64,000 bases of DNA from UBA7672 sp040398465. GTDB lineage: Bacteria; Pseudomonadota; Alphaproteobacteria; Caulobacterales; Hyphomonadaceae. Positions 27,743 through 34,914 of this stretch are shown one piece after another. Location of the stretch: assembly GCA_040398465.1 (NCBI GenBank), contig JBBAUA010000004.1:55225-119224 (forward strand), given 5' to 3'. The position numbers and the translations under genes were made by a program. How positions within the stretch are numbered: the stretch's first letter is position 1; the number at the start of each line of letters is the position of its first letter. The notes beneath the pieces were generated by a model, which was not told the origin of the DNA, did no database searches, and worked only from the letters and a program-made list of their open reading frames with translations.

Positions 27743-28111
27743 ATGGATATCTGGCTGCAAATTCCTTACGCGCTCAACATCGCGATACTCGTGCCCGCCT
27801 GCCTCGCCATGTTCACAGGCCGCGGGCAGGGCGCAGTCTTCCAGGGCGCCGTCTCCGCGAGCCGGGGGCTAGAACTGCTGGTCGGCAGCCTCTGGCTCTC
27901 GATCCTTGCAGCGTCCGTCGCCGGGCTGTTCCTTCCGCGCCTCTTCGCCCCGCTGCTGGCGATGCAGGTGGTCTACAAGCTCGCTTGGCTGCTCGCCTTC
28001 GTTGTGCCCACGGCTGCCGAAAAAGGACGCCTGCCAACGGGAATCGCAGCCTGCTTCGCCGGCATCGTCCTGACCTGGCCCGTGTTTCTTTGGTTAGCGT
28101 TCATGCGCTGA
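27743..28111 (+). CDS. Small four-helix membrane protein, unknown function
   Basis: A 122-residue hydrophobic protein with about four membrane helices (YALNIAILVPACLAMF; LVGSLWLSILAASVAGLFL; PLLAMQVVYKLAWLLAFVV; FAGIVLTWPVFLWLAF). A Gly/Gln-rich hydrophilic loop (TGRGQGAVFQGAVSASRG) follows helix 1. I do not recognise a family. It is divergent from the M24 aminopeptidase with a short spacer, and precedes the XRE regulator by 77 bases. Confidence 0.7.
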   Translation: MDIWLQIPYALNIAILVPACLAMFTGRGQGAVFQGAVSASRGLELLVGSLWLSILAASVAGLFLPRLFAPLLAMQVVYKLAWLLAFVVPTAAEKGRLPTGIAACFAGIVLTWPVFLWLAFMR

Positions 28112-28148
28112 AAAACTGCGCTGAGCGCCCCTTGCCACGCCTTTGGAT

Positions 28149-28176
28149 GTTGTGTATAGACAATAATACGTTGTGT
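28149..28176 (+). promoter_or_regulatory. Candidate XRE operator overlapping the promoter
   Basis: TTGT-GTATAG-ACAA (28149-28162) is a near-palindrome (12 of 14 positions symmetric). GTTGTGT occurs twice, at 28148-28154 and 28169-28175, 21 bases (two helical turns) apart. The region lies 13-40 bases before the XRE start, is AT-rich against its surroundings, and would suit autoregulation by the small XRE protein. Confidence 0.45.
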
Positions 28177-28188
28177 TAAAGGTCTACC

Positions 28189-28434
28189 ATGTCAGTCGTC
28201 CACAACAGGATCGCCGTCTTCCGCGCCGAGCTGTCGATGAGCCGCAAGGACCTCGCCGATCTCGTCGGCGTGAACCCGCAGACCATCGGCTATCTTGAGC
28301 GTGGCGATTACGCGCCCTCGGTCGAACTGGCCCTCAAGCTCGCCGCCGTCTTCAAGGCGCCGGTGGAAGCGCTCTTCTCGCTCAAGCCATTCGCCCCCCT
28401 CGGGCGCACCCTCAAGGAACAAAGGAGTTCGTAG
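28189..28434 (+). CDS. Small XRE-family transcriptional regulator
   Basis: An 81-residue protein that is almost entirely a Cro/CI helix-turn-helix domain (MSRKDLADLVGVNPQTIGYLERGDYAPSVELALKLAAVF). It belongs to the group whose members pair with a membrane protein. The following gene starts immediately after its stop codon. A palindromic AT-rich element lies directly upstream. It probably represses the two-gene operon; the signal is unknown. Confidence 0.92.
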   Translation: MSVVHNRIAVFRAELSMSRKDLADLVGVNPQTIGYLERGDYAPSVELALKLAAVFKAPVEALFSLKPFAPLGRTLKEQRSS

Positions 28435-28437
28435 ATG

Positions 28438-28938
28438 TTCGTCCGTTCGAAGCGATACCCGCTCGGCAAGTCCTTCCCGCGCTCCACGCTGCGCGCGATG
28501 TTTGCGGGGGTGTACGTCCTCTATCCGCTGGGCTGCATCCTGCAGCTCTTCTCGACGCCAGAGACCCTCGGCATCGCCGGCGACGTCGTGGGCTTGCTGA
28601 TGATCGCCGCCGCGCTGGCGCTCTTCGCGGTCCTCGCCGGCTCCAGCCTGCAACGGCAGAGCCAGGAGCCGGAGTCCGTCCTCGATGAACGCGAGCTGGC
28701 CGAGCGCAACCGCGCCGCCTTCGGCGCCCACTCGATCTTCTCGGGCCTCGTGCTGCTCGGCCTCATCTACCTGATGATCGGGCGCGACCTGATCGTGAAC
28801 CAGAAGCTGCTGGTGTGGCTGCCTGAAACGGGCGAGCACTGGAGCGCGATCTTCTGGGGCCTGCTAATCGCATCACTCACCCTCCCGGGTGCGTTGCTGG
28901 CATGGAGCAAGGGCGAGCCGGAGGACGAGGCGGAGTAA
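28438..28938 (+). CDS. Membrane protein paired with XRE regulator
   Basis: A membrane protein of about 166 residues with four predicted helices in two pairs: AMFAGVYVLYPLGCILQLF and GLLMIAAALALFAVLAGSS, then a charged cytoplasmic loop with LDERELAERNRAAFGAHSI, and GLVLLGLIYLMIG and AIFWGLLIASLTLPGALL. The DERE-type loop resembles DUF2178-like proteins that occur with small XRE regulators. The gene starts right after the XRE stop (a GTG/ATG at 28435 or one codon later), so the pair is co-translated. Confidence 0.75.
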   Translation, partial: FVRSKRYPLGKSFPRSTLRAMFAGVYVLYPLGCILQLFSTPETLGIAGDVVGLLMIAAALALFAVLAGSSLQRQSQEPESVLDERELAERNRAAFGAHSIFSGLVLLGLIYLMIGRDLIVNQKLLVWLPETGEHWSAIFWGLLIASLTLPGALLAWSKGEPEDEAE

Positions 28939-28947
28939 GTCCCCGCC

Positions 28948-29808
28948 TCAGCCCGACCGTTTGTACGTCAGTGTCGACCAGCCATTAAGCCGCCGCCTGT
29001 TCACCAGCGTGAGTCCGCGCCCTGCATAGGCGGCCCGCACCTGCGGCTCTTGATGCGTCAGCAGGCCCGACAGGATCACCCGCCCGCCCGGCTTCACCAG
29101 CCTCGCAATCTCCGGCGCAAGCCCCACCAGCGGCCGCGCCAGGATGTTCGCCAGCACAAGATCATACGGCGCGCGCGTCCTGATCGCAGCATGTCCCGAT
29201 CCGCGCACATGCATCAGCTTCAGCTGCCGTCCAACGCGATTGTTCTTCCGGTTCTCGTGCGCAATGCGGATCGACTCCTTGTCGATGTCCGTGCCCAGCG
29301 CGAACTGCGTCCCCGTCTTCACCGCCGCCAGCGCCAGTACGCCAGACCCCGTGCCGATATCCAGCACGCGCTGCGGACGCTTCCGCCGGATCTCGGCCGA
29401 CAGTGACTGCAGGCAGCCCTTGGTCGTCCCGTGATGCCCCGTGCCGAACGCCGGCCCCGCCTCGATCCAGACCGGAATCTTCCCACCCTCGAGATGCGCA
29501 AGCTCATGCCAGCCCGCCACCACGAACGGCCCCGCATGCACAGCGGGCAATCCCGCCAGTGACACCGCCACCCAGTCCTTGTCGTCCAGCTTCTCGACCG
29601 ACGCGCGCGCCCCGGGCGCCTCGCGCTCGATGATCGCAGCCGCCTCGTTCGCCTGGTCCTCCGCGATGCAGAAGGCGTCGAGACTCCATGAAATCTTGGA
29701 AGCCTCTTCCACCGACACCGCCGATGCGGGCGAGGGGTCCATCCCCGACAGCACGTCCGACAGACGCTCCGCATCGCTGCGCGGCAGAAGGCAATGAACG
29801 CGATACAT
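28948..29808 (-). CDS. prmA: Ribosomal protein L11 methyltransferase
   Basis: A 286-residue SAM methyltransferase that trimethylates ribosomal protein L11. Characteristic segments are PAFGTGHHGTTKGCL, the SAM motif VLDIGTGSGVLALAA, LGTDIDKESIRIAHEN, and the catalytic NILARPLVGLAPEIA block (NIxAxPL in the family). The N-terminal substrate-recognition domain is the shorter alphaproteobacterial type. Transcription reads toward the membrane-protein gene, with convergent 3' ends 9 bases apart. Confidence 0.96.
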   Translation of the reverse strand: MYRVHCLLPRSDAERLSDVLSGMDPSPASAVSVEEASKISWSLDAFCIAEDQANEAAAIIEREAPGARASVEKLDDKDWVAVSLAGLPAVHAGPFVVAGWHELAHLEGGKIPVWIEAGPAFGTGHHGTTKGCLQSLSAEIRRKRPQRVLDIGTGSGVLALAAVKTGTQFALGTDIDKESIRIAHENRKNNRVGRQLKLMHVRGSGHAAIRTRAPYDLVLANILARPLVGLAPEIARLVKPGGRVILSGLLTHQEPQVRAAYAGRGLTLVNRRRLNGWSTLTYKRSG

Positions 29809-29914
29809 GGCTGTCCCGGGTGAGAATGTGCGGGGCTTATAGCAGCGCCCCGCGCCCTGTCATCCTGCGGACCTAGCGTGGCAATCTGATCGGACTTTAC
29901 TGATTCGCAAACAG

Positions 29915-29944
29915 AAAGCCCCGGACCGAAAGGTCCAGGGCTTT
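29915..29944 (-). terminator. Rho-independent terminator
   Basis: Arms AAAGCCCCGGACC and GGTCCAGGGCTTT pair over 13 bases with one mismatch around a GAAA loop. T-rich sequence flanks both sides, so it could work in either direction. It lies 38 bases downstream of the small acidic gene at 29983-30198 and before prmA, so its main role is probably to end that minus-strand transcript. Confidence 0.8.
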
Positions 29945-29982
29945 TCGTTCAACCGTGCTGCAGAAGCAGCCGCGATCGAATT

Positions 29983-30198
29983 CTAGCGCTGTTGCGGCTT
30001 GTGATCGTCGCGCTTGTCGTCCGGGCCCATCTGGTCCGAGCGATCATCCTGTCCGCCTTGCTGACCCTGCTTGCCTTGTTCGGCCTGCTGCTGGTCACGT
30101 CCGCCGTCATTCTTGCGATCGCGGTTCGGATCGTTGACGTTGGCGTTGTCCTTGCGGTCTTGCGGGTTCTGATTGTTGTCGTGGGGATTGTTGGCCAT
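29983..30198 (-). CDS. Small Asn/Asp/Gln-rich disordered protein
   Basis: A 71-residue, extremely hydrophilic protein, starting MANNPHDNNQNPQDRK and ending DDKRDDHKPQQR, with virtually no hydrophobic residue. It is predicted to be fully disordered. I do not recognise it; compositionally it resembles hydrophilins and stress-related small proteins. It has a clear terminator 38 bases downstream, which supports a real transcript. It is one of five small hydrophilic genes on the minus strand between 30 and 34 kb. Confidence 0.6.
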   Translation of the reverse strand: MANNPHDNNQNPQDRKDNANVNDPNRDRKNDGGRDQQQAEQGKQGQQGGQDDRSDQMGPDDKRDDHKPQQR

Positions 30199-30326
30199 GA
30201 GGCGTTTCCTGTTCTTCTGTTGTCGTGCGCGAAACGAATTTCCCCACGTCCACGCGCATCAGAAAAACGTCCGCGGGCCGCTGCCGTTCCTGCGGTTTCG
30301 CGGGAACAACAGTGGCTTGCTTCAGG

Positions 30327-30545
30327 TTAGCGGCGACGATCGCCTTCCGGCTGGCGATCACCCTGATCGGTATCACCAACACCACGCATCGGCAGGTTCC
30401 GCTCCGGCTGGGCCGCGATGCCGATGATGTTGACGCGCTCGCCGATTGCGCCCGGCGGCGTGTCGTTGACGAAACCATCCGGGTCGTTGCCGAAGATTTC
30501 GTCGTGAATCGGATGCGGCCTGCCGTCCGTCTGTTCGCGTGTCAT
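30327..30545 (-). CDS. Small hydrophilic protein, unknown function
   Basis: A 72-residue protein (MTREQTDGRPHPIHDEIFGN at the start), polar with a short less hydrophilic centre (GERVNIIGIAAQPERNL). The start at 30545 is preceded by GAAGGAG at an ideal distance, which is the best evidence that it is translated. It sits 128 bases upstream of the disordered protein at 29983-30198 on the same strand. No family recognised. Confidence 0.55.
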   Translation of the reverse strand: MTREQTDGRPHPIHDEIFGNDPDGFVNDTPPGAIGERVNIIGIAAQPERNLPMRGVGDTDQGDRQPEGDRRR

Positions 30546-30752
30546 GTGCTGCTCCTTCAACATGCTTCCGCAGAACAACGCGATCAGGCCCGGGCGGTTG
30601 CGTAATCAACTGGCGTCGCCGCTCCTTGTGCATGCCGAACCAGGACCGTGAGGATCGCATTAGCGGCGAGTCTGGGGGAAAACCGTTGTTCCGGTTGGGG
30701 GGAACAGTGGCGCCAGATCGGCGGGGGAAAATGCGGCCGTATAATCACGCCC

Positions 30753-31178
30753 ATGAAGCACGAACGCCGCATGCCCGCCTGGGTGTTGCGCGACCTCCCC
30801 GCACTCGCGGGAGTGTTCGTGTGCTTCTGGCTGTTCGTCATTCCGCTGATCACCGAAGGCTTCCGCATCATCAGAGGCGGCAAGCCATCGCAGGACAAGT
30901 TCGACAGGCTCGCGGACCCGCTTCTCGCGGCTGAAGCGACACTGGCTTATGCCCTCTGTCGCGAAGCCTACCGCCGCCTCGGCTACAATCCGAAGCTGGT
31001 GAGGCTCGACCTCGCAGATCTCCCCACCGACAGCATCGCCCTCATGGCCCGCATCCGCTCCTACATGGACCAACCAGGTGCAGAGCCTTTCGCGCGCCTC
31101 AGCACACTACACCGACATCCTGCGCCGCCGCTGGAGCGCATCGGCTCACGCGGCCCATGGTTGTACGGGCGTGCGTAG
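30753..31178 (+). CDS. Hypothetical single-pass membrane protein
   Basis: A 141-residue protein with one N-terminal helix (ALAGVFVCFWLFVIPLI), then a soluble part with a helix-forming stretch (AAEATLAYALCREAYRRLGY). Start at 30753 has only a weak ribosome site, and an upstream start at 30648 cannot be excluded. No family recognised. The 250 bases after it (31179-31429) contain nothing I can support. Confidence 0.45.
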   Translation: MKHERRMPAWVLRDLPALAGVFVCFWLFVIPLITEGFRIIRGGKPSQDKFDRLADPLLAAEATLAYALCREAYRRLGYNPKLVRLDLADLPTDSIALMARIRSYMDQPGAEPFARLSTLHRHPAPPLERIGSRGPWLYGRA

Positions 31179-31429
31179 GGCAGCGACCCATGAAGCGGTG
31201 GGTGTCGCCACAGTCTCGTCCAGCAATTCCCGCGTAGCCCTAATCCTGAGCAGCGACCAAAGGGAGCGTCCGTCGAAGGACGAGGGCGGGCTCGCACACG
31301 CCCGCGGTCCGCCCACATTCTTCATCTTCCCATCGCCGGCCGCCCAATACCTCAGCGCCCCCGCGCGGCTGAGAACGCCTCGTCGCGACCGCGCTTTCCC
31401 AAACCGCGCCGCTGCCCTAAACCTCTCCC

Positions 31430-31984
31430 ATGCCCTTCGACCGTGACCGCTTCGTCGCCGACTGCGCCGCCTCCCTCGACGAGAGCGATCCGCAAGCCGC
31501 CATCCAGGACCACCTCGCCCGCGCCGTCTCCGACCATGCTGCGGTCCTCGCCGAACTCGGCGAGCCGACCAGCGCCGGCCTCGATGTCCTCATCGCCGGC
31601 CCCCGCCTCACCATCTTCGCCGCGAAATGGGCGCCCAACATGACGCTGTCGCCCCACAATCATGAGATGTGGGCGCTGATCGGTCTCTACTCCGGCCGCG
31701 AGGACAGCATCTTCTGGAAGCGCACCGCGCAGGGTCTGAGGGCAGGCGGCGCCAGCGCGCTCTTCCCCGGCGATGTCGCCAGCCTGCCGCGCGACGTGAT
31801 CCACTCGGTCAACAATCCGCTGCCGCGCTTAACCGCCGGCCTGCACATCTATGGCGGCGATTTCTTCGACACAAAGCGCTCTCTGTGGGACCCAGAGACG
31901 CTCGAAGAGAGCCCAAGCGATGGCGAACGCGTGCGCGCCATCTTCGAGGCCGAGAACGCGAAACTACGCCGGGCGCAGGGCTAA
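31430..31984 (+). CDS. Cupin, cysteine-dioxygenase-like protein
   Basis: A 184-residue cupin of the cysteine/thiol dioxygenase-like group. The metal site is suggested by PHNHEMWALIGLYSGRED (two His and, three residues later, Glu or Trp) and by the second motif VIHSVNNP and TAGLHIYGGDFF. Mononuclear iron would be expected. In thiol dioxygenases such enzymes oxidise a small thiol to a sulfinate. It is an isolated gene, convergent with the secreted family copy 2, whose stop lies three bases from its own. Confidence 0.78.
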   Translation: MPFDRDRFVADCAASLDESDPQAAIQDHLARAVSDHAAVLAELGEPTSAGLDVLIAGPRLTIFAAKWAPNMTLSPHNHEMWALIGLYSGREDSIFWKRTAQGLRAGGASALFPGDVASLPRDVIHSVNNPLPRLTAGLHIYGGDFFDTKRSLWDPETLEESPSDGERVRAIFEAENAKLRRAQG

Positions 31985-31987
31985 AGC

Positions 31988-33025
31988 CTACTCGCTCCGG
32001 CTCTCGCCGCCCGTCTGCTCGCGGCCCTTGCGATCATTCTCGCGGCCGCCGAGCAGGATGTTGTACATCCCGTAATTGCCCTCGTGGCATGCAAACTCGT
32101 AGACCGGCTGTTCGATCCGGTTCAGCGGGATCTCGCCCTTCCACGTCGTCGAATAGACCGTCGGATCATCCACCTCGAACGCATACAGGATCTGGTTGTC
32201 ATTGATGCGCGAGAACCGCTCGATCATCTTCCCGTCCTTCGACAGGAAGGTGCCGCCCGCGCCACGCTGCGTTGCGTTGATTGCGCGCGTCTCCACCACA
32301 AGCGTATCGCCATCCCACCACGCGATGGAATCGCCATGCCATTGCGCGAGATCATCCTTGCGGTGCTTGCCGCCGATCGGCGCAATCCGCACATCGTGGA
32401 TCATCTCGGACATCAGCATCAGGTGCGAGTCCGTCTGCACGATCTGGAAATTGTTGTTGTACAGATACTGCCCCAGCGGCGGCCCCGCATTGCCGATGAT
32501 GATGCAACGTTCGGACAGCCCCCGCTCTTCCGGATTGTCGAAGCCCGAGCCCACGCGCCGCGGCATCGCCGCGCGCAGCTTGCGGCCTTCTTCCGTCATC
32601 GCCGGAATCTTGCCGTTCTCCGGATAGACAATGAACGACGACCTCAGCTCGCCATTGACGCTCGCCACATGCGCGCCAGGATCGGTGTACGCCACATCGT
32701 AATTGCCGACGCCGGGCAGGGCCTTGCCCTTCTCGGGCGCGCCCGTCTTCGGGTCGACGAAGTTGGCCTCTGTCTTCATCCGCTGGTTGAACAGCGCGCC
32801 GCCTTCCAGCTCGTCCGCCTGTTCTCGGTTCAGCACGAGCGGCAGCCCCGCCGGCCGCTCCAGCTTGGTCACCGACGCCGTGCTCCACACGCCATGCAGG
32901 TCCGGCTTGCCGCTGCTCAGCCGCGCCGGCTCGTACGTCGCGCTCTGCGCCATCGCTGCGGGCGCCAGCATGGCGGCCGCAAACAGCGCAGCGCCCACGC
33001 TCCGCTTGAGGATAGACAGTGTCAT
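31988..33025 (-). CDS. Secreted protein of unknown function (GQPDLQGIW family), copy 2
   Basis: A 345-residue homologue of the proteins at 1801-2886 and 52092-53075. It has a signal peptide (ILKRSVGAALFAAAMLAPAAMAQ), then GKPDLHGVWSTASVTKLERP, GELRSSFIVYPENGKIPAM, ERCIIIGNAGPPLGQ, YNNNFQIVQTDSHLMLMSEM, HDVRIAPI, GDSIAWWDGDTLVVETR, VYSTTWKGEIPL and EFACHEGNYGMYNILLG. The DRC of the other copies is ERC here and RIVRL is RIAPI, so it is the most divergent of the three. Function unknown. Confidence 0.85.
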   Translation of the reverse strand: MTLSILKRSVGAALFAAAMLAPAAMAQSATYEPARLSSGKPDLHGVWSTASVTKLERPAGLPLVLNREQADELEGGALFNQRMKTEANFVDPKTGAPEKGKALPGVGNYDVAYTDPGAHVASVNGELRSSFIVYPENGKIPAMTEEGRKLRAAMPRRVGSGFDNPEERGLSERCIIIGNAGPPLGQYLYNNNFQIVQTDSHLMLMSEMIHDVRIAPIGGKHRKDDLAQWHGDSIAWWDGDTLVVETRAINATQRGAGGTFLSKDGKMIERFSRINDNQILYAFEVDDPTVYSTTWKGEIPLNRIEQPVYEFACHEGNYGMYNILLGGRENDRKGREQTGGESRSE

Positions 33026-33140
33026 GCGGCGAACCTCCCGGTCGATGGAGCTGTGTCGCTCCTTATCGGCGCGGACATTGCCCTACCGGCGGCCCGGACT
33101 TCAAGCCGCGCCCCAAAAGCTTTTCGTGAGCAGACCGCGC

Positions 33141-33362
33141 CTAGTCTTCGGAGCTGTCGTCGCCATCGGCCGAGTCCAGCAGCCGTTCCGACGGCGCCTG
33201 GTCGATATGCTGGCCGGGGCGCGCGCGCTCTTCGCGACGACGATCGTCCGAGGGTTTCGGGCGCGCGTCGAACGAGCGCTTGGTGTCGCTCGGATCAGAG
33301 ATCGGCGGGCCCTTGGGCGCGGCTTTCTCGTTGGGCTTGTAGGTCTTCTTGAAGGTCGCCAT
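33141..33362 (-). CDS. Small charged disordered protein
   Basis: A 73-residue protein of Lys/Arg/Asp/Ser/Pro-rich composition, starting MATFKKTYKPNEKAAPKGPP and ending LLDSADGDDSSED. A GGAGAG lies about 8 bases upstream of the ATG. The C-terminal acidic SED followed by TAG is shared with the next small gene upstream (33491-33661). No family recognised; disordered. Confidence 0.6.
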   Translation of the reverse strand: MATFKKTYKPNEKAAPKGPPISDPSDTKRSFDARPKPSDDRRREERARPGQHIDQAPSERLLDSADGDDSSED

Positions 33363-33490
33363 CTCGGAACTCTCCATGACGCACAGCAGGGGATCGCCCA
33401 CGCGCGCGCCATCATCTTGTCGTGCGAGACGAGGCATAAGACGCCGCACAGCCCGCACGCTGTCTGGCGAGGAAGTCCGGCGAAAAACGC

Positions 33491-33661
33491 CTAGTCTTCG
33501 CTGTCCGGCTTTGCCGCTTTTTCCGGACGCAGCAGCGGCCGCCCGGCCAGCTTCTGCGCATTCGTCAGCGTCGGCGCCGTGCGCTGGGCCGCAGCCGCCG
33601 CACGTTCGCGCATCGCCTTGGCCGGGTCATAGGGCTGACGCTTGTCGGGAGTCCTGGCCAT
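33491..33661 (-). CDS. Very small basic/alanine-rich protein (56 aa)
   Basis: 56 residues: MARTPDKRQPYDPAKAMRER, an Ala run, then TLTNAQKLAGRPLL and a C-terminal KPDSED. AAAGGCG lies about 10 bases before the start. The final SED and stop codon are coded by the same 10 bases (CTAGTCTTCG on the plus strand) as the neighbouring small gene at 33141. The repeated ending suggests related origins. No family recognised. Confidence 0.5.
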   Translation of the reverse strand: MARTPDKRQPYDPAKAMRERAAAAAQRTAPTLTNAQKLAGRPLLRPEKAAKPDSED

Positions 33662-33827
33662 TGGAACGCGCCTTTCGGGTCACGCGCGACCAGCGCCGGG
33701 CACGGCGCGTCGCAGACGAAAGACCGGTCGATTCCGGAGGTCCGTGTCGCACTCTAGCATGGATGCGCAACAAACGGGCAGAAATCTGCCGTTCGCGCGC
33801 GCATGTCCGATTCGCCGTCCGGCAGAG

Positions 33828-34022
33828 CTACTTCCGCAGCCCGATGCCCACGGGCCGGTTGTCGTTGGTCAGCCCCTGGTCGGACGCCTCGCCCTCCGCA
33901 GTCGCCTTGCGATCGCTCGGCCGTCCGCCCTTGTCGTTCACGGCGACCTGCTGGGCCCGATTGGCGTCGTTGGCGCGCTGGGCCGCTGTCTGCCGCTTCT
34001 GCGGCCACTGAGAGGATGACAT
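33828..34022 (-). CDS. Small hydrophilic protein, unknown function
   Basis: A 64-residue polar protein (MSSSQWPQKRQTAAQRANDA ... VGIGLRK), preceded by GGAG at a good distance. Composition is Gln/Asn/Ala/Asp-rich, with an Ala-rich amphipathic segment and a disordered C-terminal half. It is the fifth small hydrophilic gene on this strand between 29.9 and 34.1 kb. Function unknown. Confidence 0.5.
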   Translation of the reverse strand: MSSSQWPQKRQTAAQRANDANRAQQVAVNDKGGRPSDRKATAEGEASDQGLTNDNRPVGIGLRK

Positions 34023-34164
34023 GACGTCTCCACGCCACCAGGCGCAGCAGACCTCCACCACGCCGGGGCGAACCACAAGCGTGGACGCGGGGCACGGCTG
34101 GAGCAACCGTGTTATTCGAGAGACGCGCCTTGTTTAGAACGCAGTTGGGGAGGGCGGGCGCAGC

Positions 34165-34512
34165 TCACGCCGCCCGCACCGCGCGCCTCACGGCGTCGGG
34201 ATAGGACTCGATCACGCGCAACAGGGTCTGCGCCGCGAGGTCCGGCGTGCGCAGGTTCTGCTCCCACGCGCGTACCGCCGCCACGGCCAGACCAAACTCC
34301 GCCGCGAACTTGTCCTGCGAAAGCCCGGTGCCCTTGCGCACCGCGGCGACATCCACCGGCTTGCGAACGACAAGGCCCGGCACTTGCTCGCCACGCAGAT
34401 GGGCAAGCCCCTCGCGCAGCCCGGCAATCGCGCTCTGCCCGACGCTCGGCGCCTTCGCGCGCTTGGCCAGCGGACGCGCCTTGGGCTTGCGCTTTGCAAC
34501 GTTGCTTACCAT
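34165..34512 (-). CDS. Helix-turn-helix antitoxin (HigA-like)
   Basis: A 115-residue protein with a basic N-terminus and a C-terminal HTH domain (VRKGTGLSQDKFAAEFGLAVAAVRAWEQNLRTPDLAAQTLLRVI). It starts one base after the stop of the toxin gene, giving the toxin-first order of higBA-type loci. It should bind the toxin and, as a dimer, an operator; the perfect palindrome at 34872-34885 upstream of the toxin is the obvious candidate. Confidence 0.9.
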   Translation of the reverse strand: MVSNVAKRKPKARPLAKRAKAPSVGQSAIAGLREGLAHLRGEQVPGLVVRKPVDVAAVRKGTGLSQDKFAAEFGLAVAAVRAWEQNLRTPDLAAQTLLRVIESYPDAVRRAVRAA

Positions 34513-34513
34513 C

Positions 34514-34867
34514 TCAATCCTCCTTCCGGCGGGCTTCTGCCTTGAGCGCCTTCATCAGTTTAGCCATCTCGTTGATCTCCGCCTTCGAACCATTGCCGCG
34601 CTGGTTCTTGCCGTAGACCGCGACCACCAACACGGCGACCGTGTCCGACACATAGGCCGTCAGCACACGCCACCCGCCGCTCTTGCCGCCGCCCAGCTTG
34701 GCTACGCGCACCTTGCGGACCCCGCCCGACCCCTTGATGAGGTCGCCAGCCTGCGGGTCCGCCGCGATGAAGGCAGCGACCGCCGCCCGGTCGTCCTCCG
34801 TAATCCCGGCCCGCGCAGCAGCGGCGAGATAAGCCGACGTCTCGACGATCTCGTGAAGCGGCCTCAG
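34514..34867 (-). CDS. RelE/HigB-type toxin with abnormal start
   Basis: 117 residues with typical family features: ETSAYLAAAARAGITEDDRAAVAAFI, then ADPQAGDLIKGSGGVRKVRVA, GKSGGWRVLTAYV and VLVVAVYGKNQRG. This is the RelE/ParE-superfamily group of mRNA interferase-like toxins. The frame has no ATG before its core. The only candidates are a CTG (34865-34867) directly after an upstream stop, or a GTG at 34711 that would delete the N-terminal half. An ATG exists at 34877 one frame off. So it uses a rare start, or a single-base indel has inactivated it. Confidence 0.8.
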   Translation of the reverse strand: MRPLHEIVETSAYLAAAARAGITEDDRAAVAAFIAADPQAGDLIKGSGGVRKVRVAKLGGGKSGGWRVLTAYVSDTVAVLVVAVYGKNQRGNGSKAEINEMAKLMKALKAEARRKED

Positions 34868-34871
34868 GCAG

Positions 34872-34885
34872 TGTCATATATGACA
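34872..34885. promoter_or_regulatory. Perfect 14-base palindrome, candidate antitoxin operator
   Basis: TGTCATATATGACA is fully self-complementary. It lies 5 bases upstream of the probable toxin start and contains the out-of-frame ATG. On the minus strand, TATATA precedes it as a possible -10 box. Position and symmetry fit the autoregulatory operator of a higBA-like pair. Confidence 0.7.
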
Positions 34886-34914
34886 ATGTGGTATATAAGG
34901 CAAGAAGCTTTAGT

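Noticed and set aside
31078..31446. A 122-codon frame between 30753 and the cupin gene
   Set aside because: No motif, overlaps a better candidate and has shadow-like composition; the 250-base spacer shows nothing supportable.
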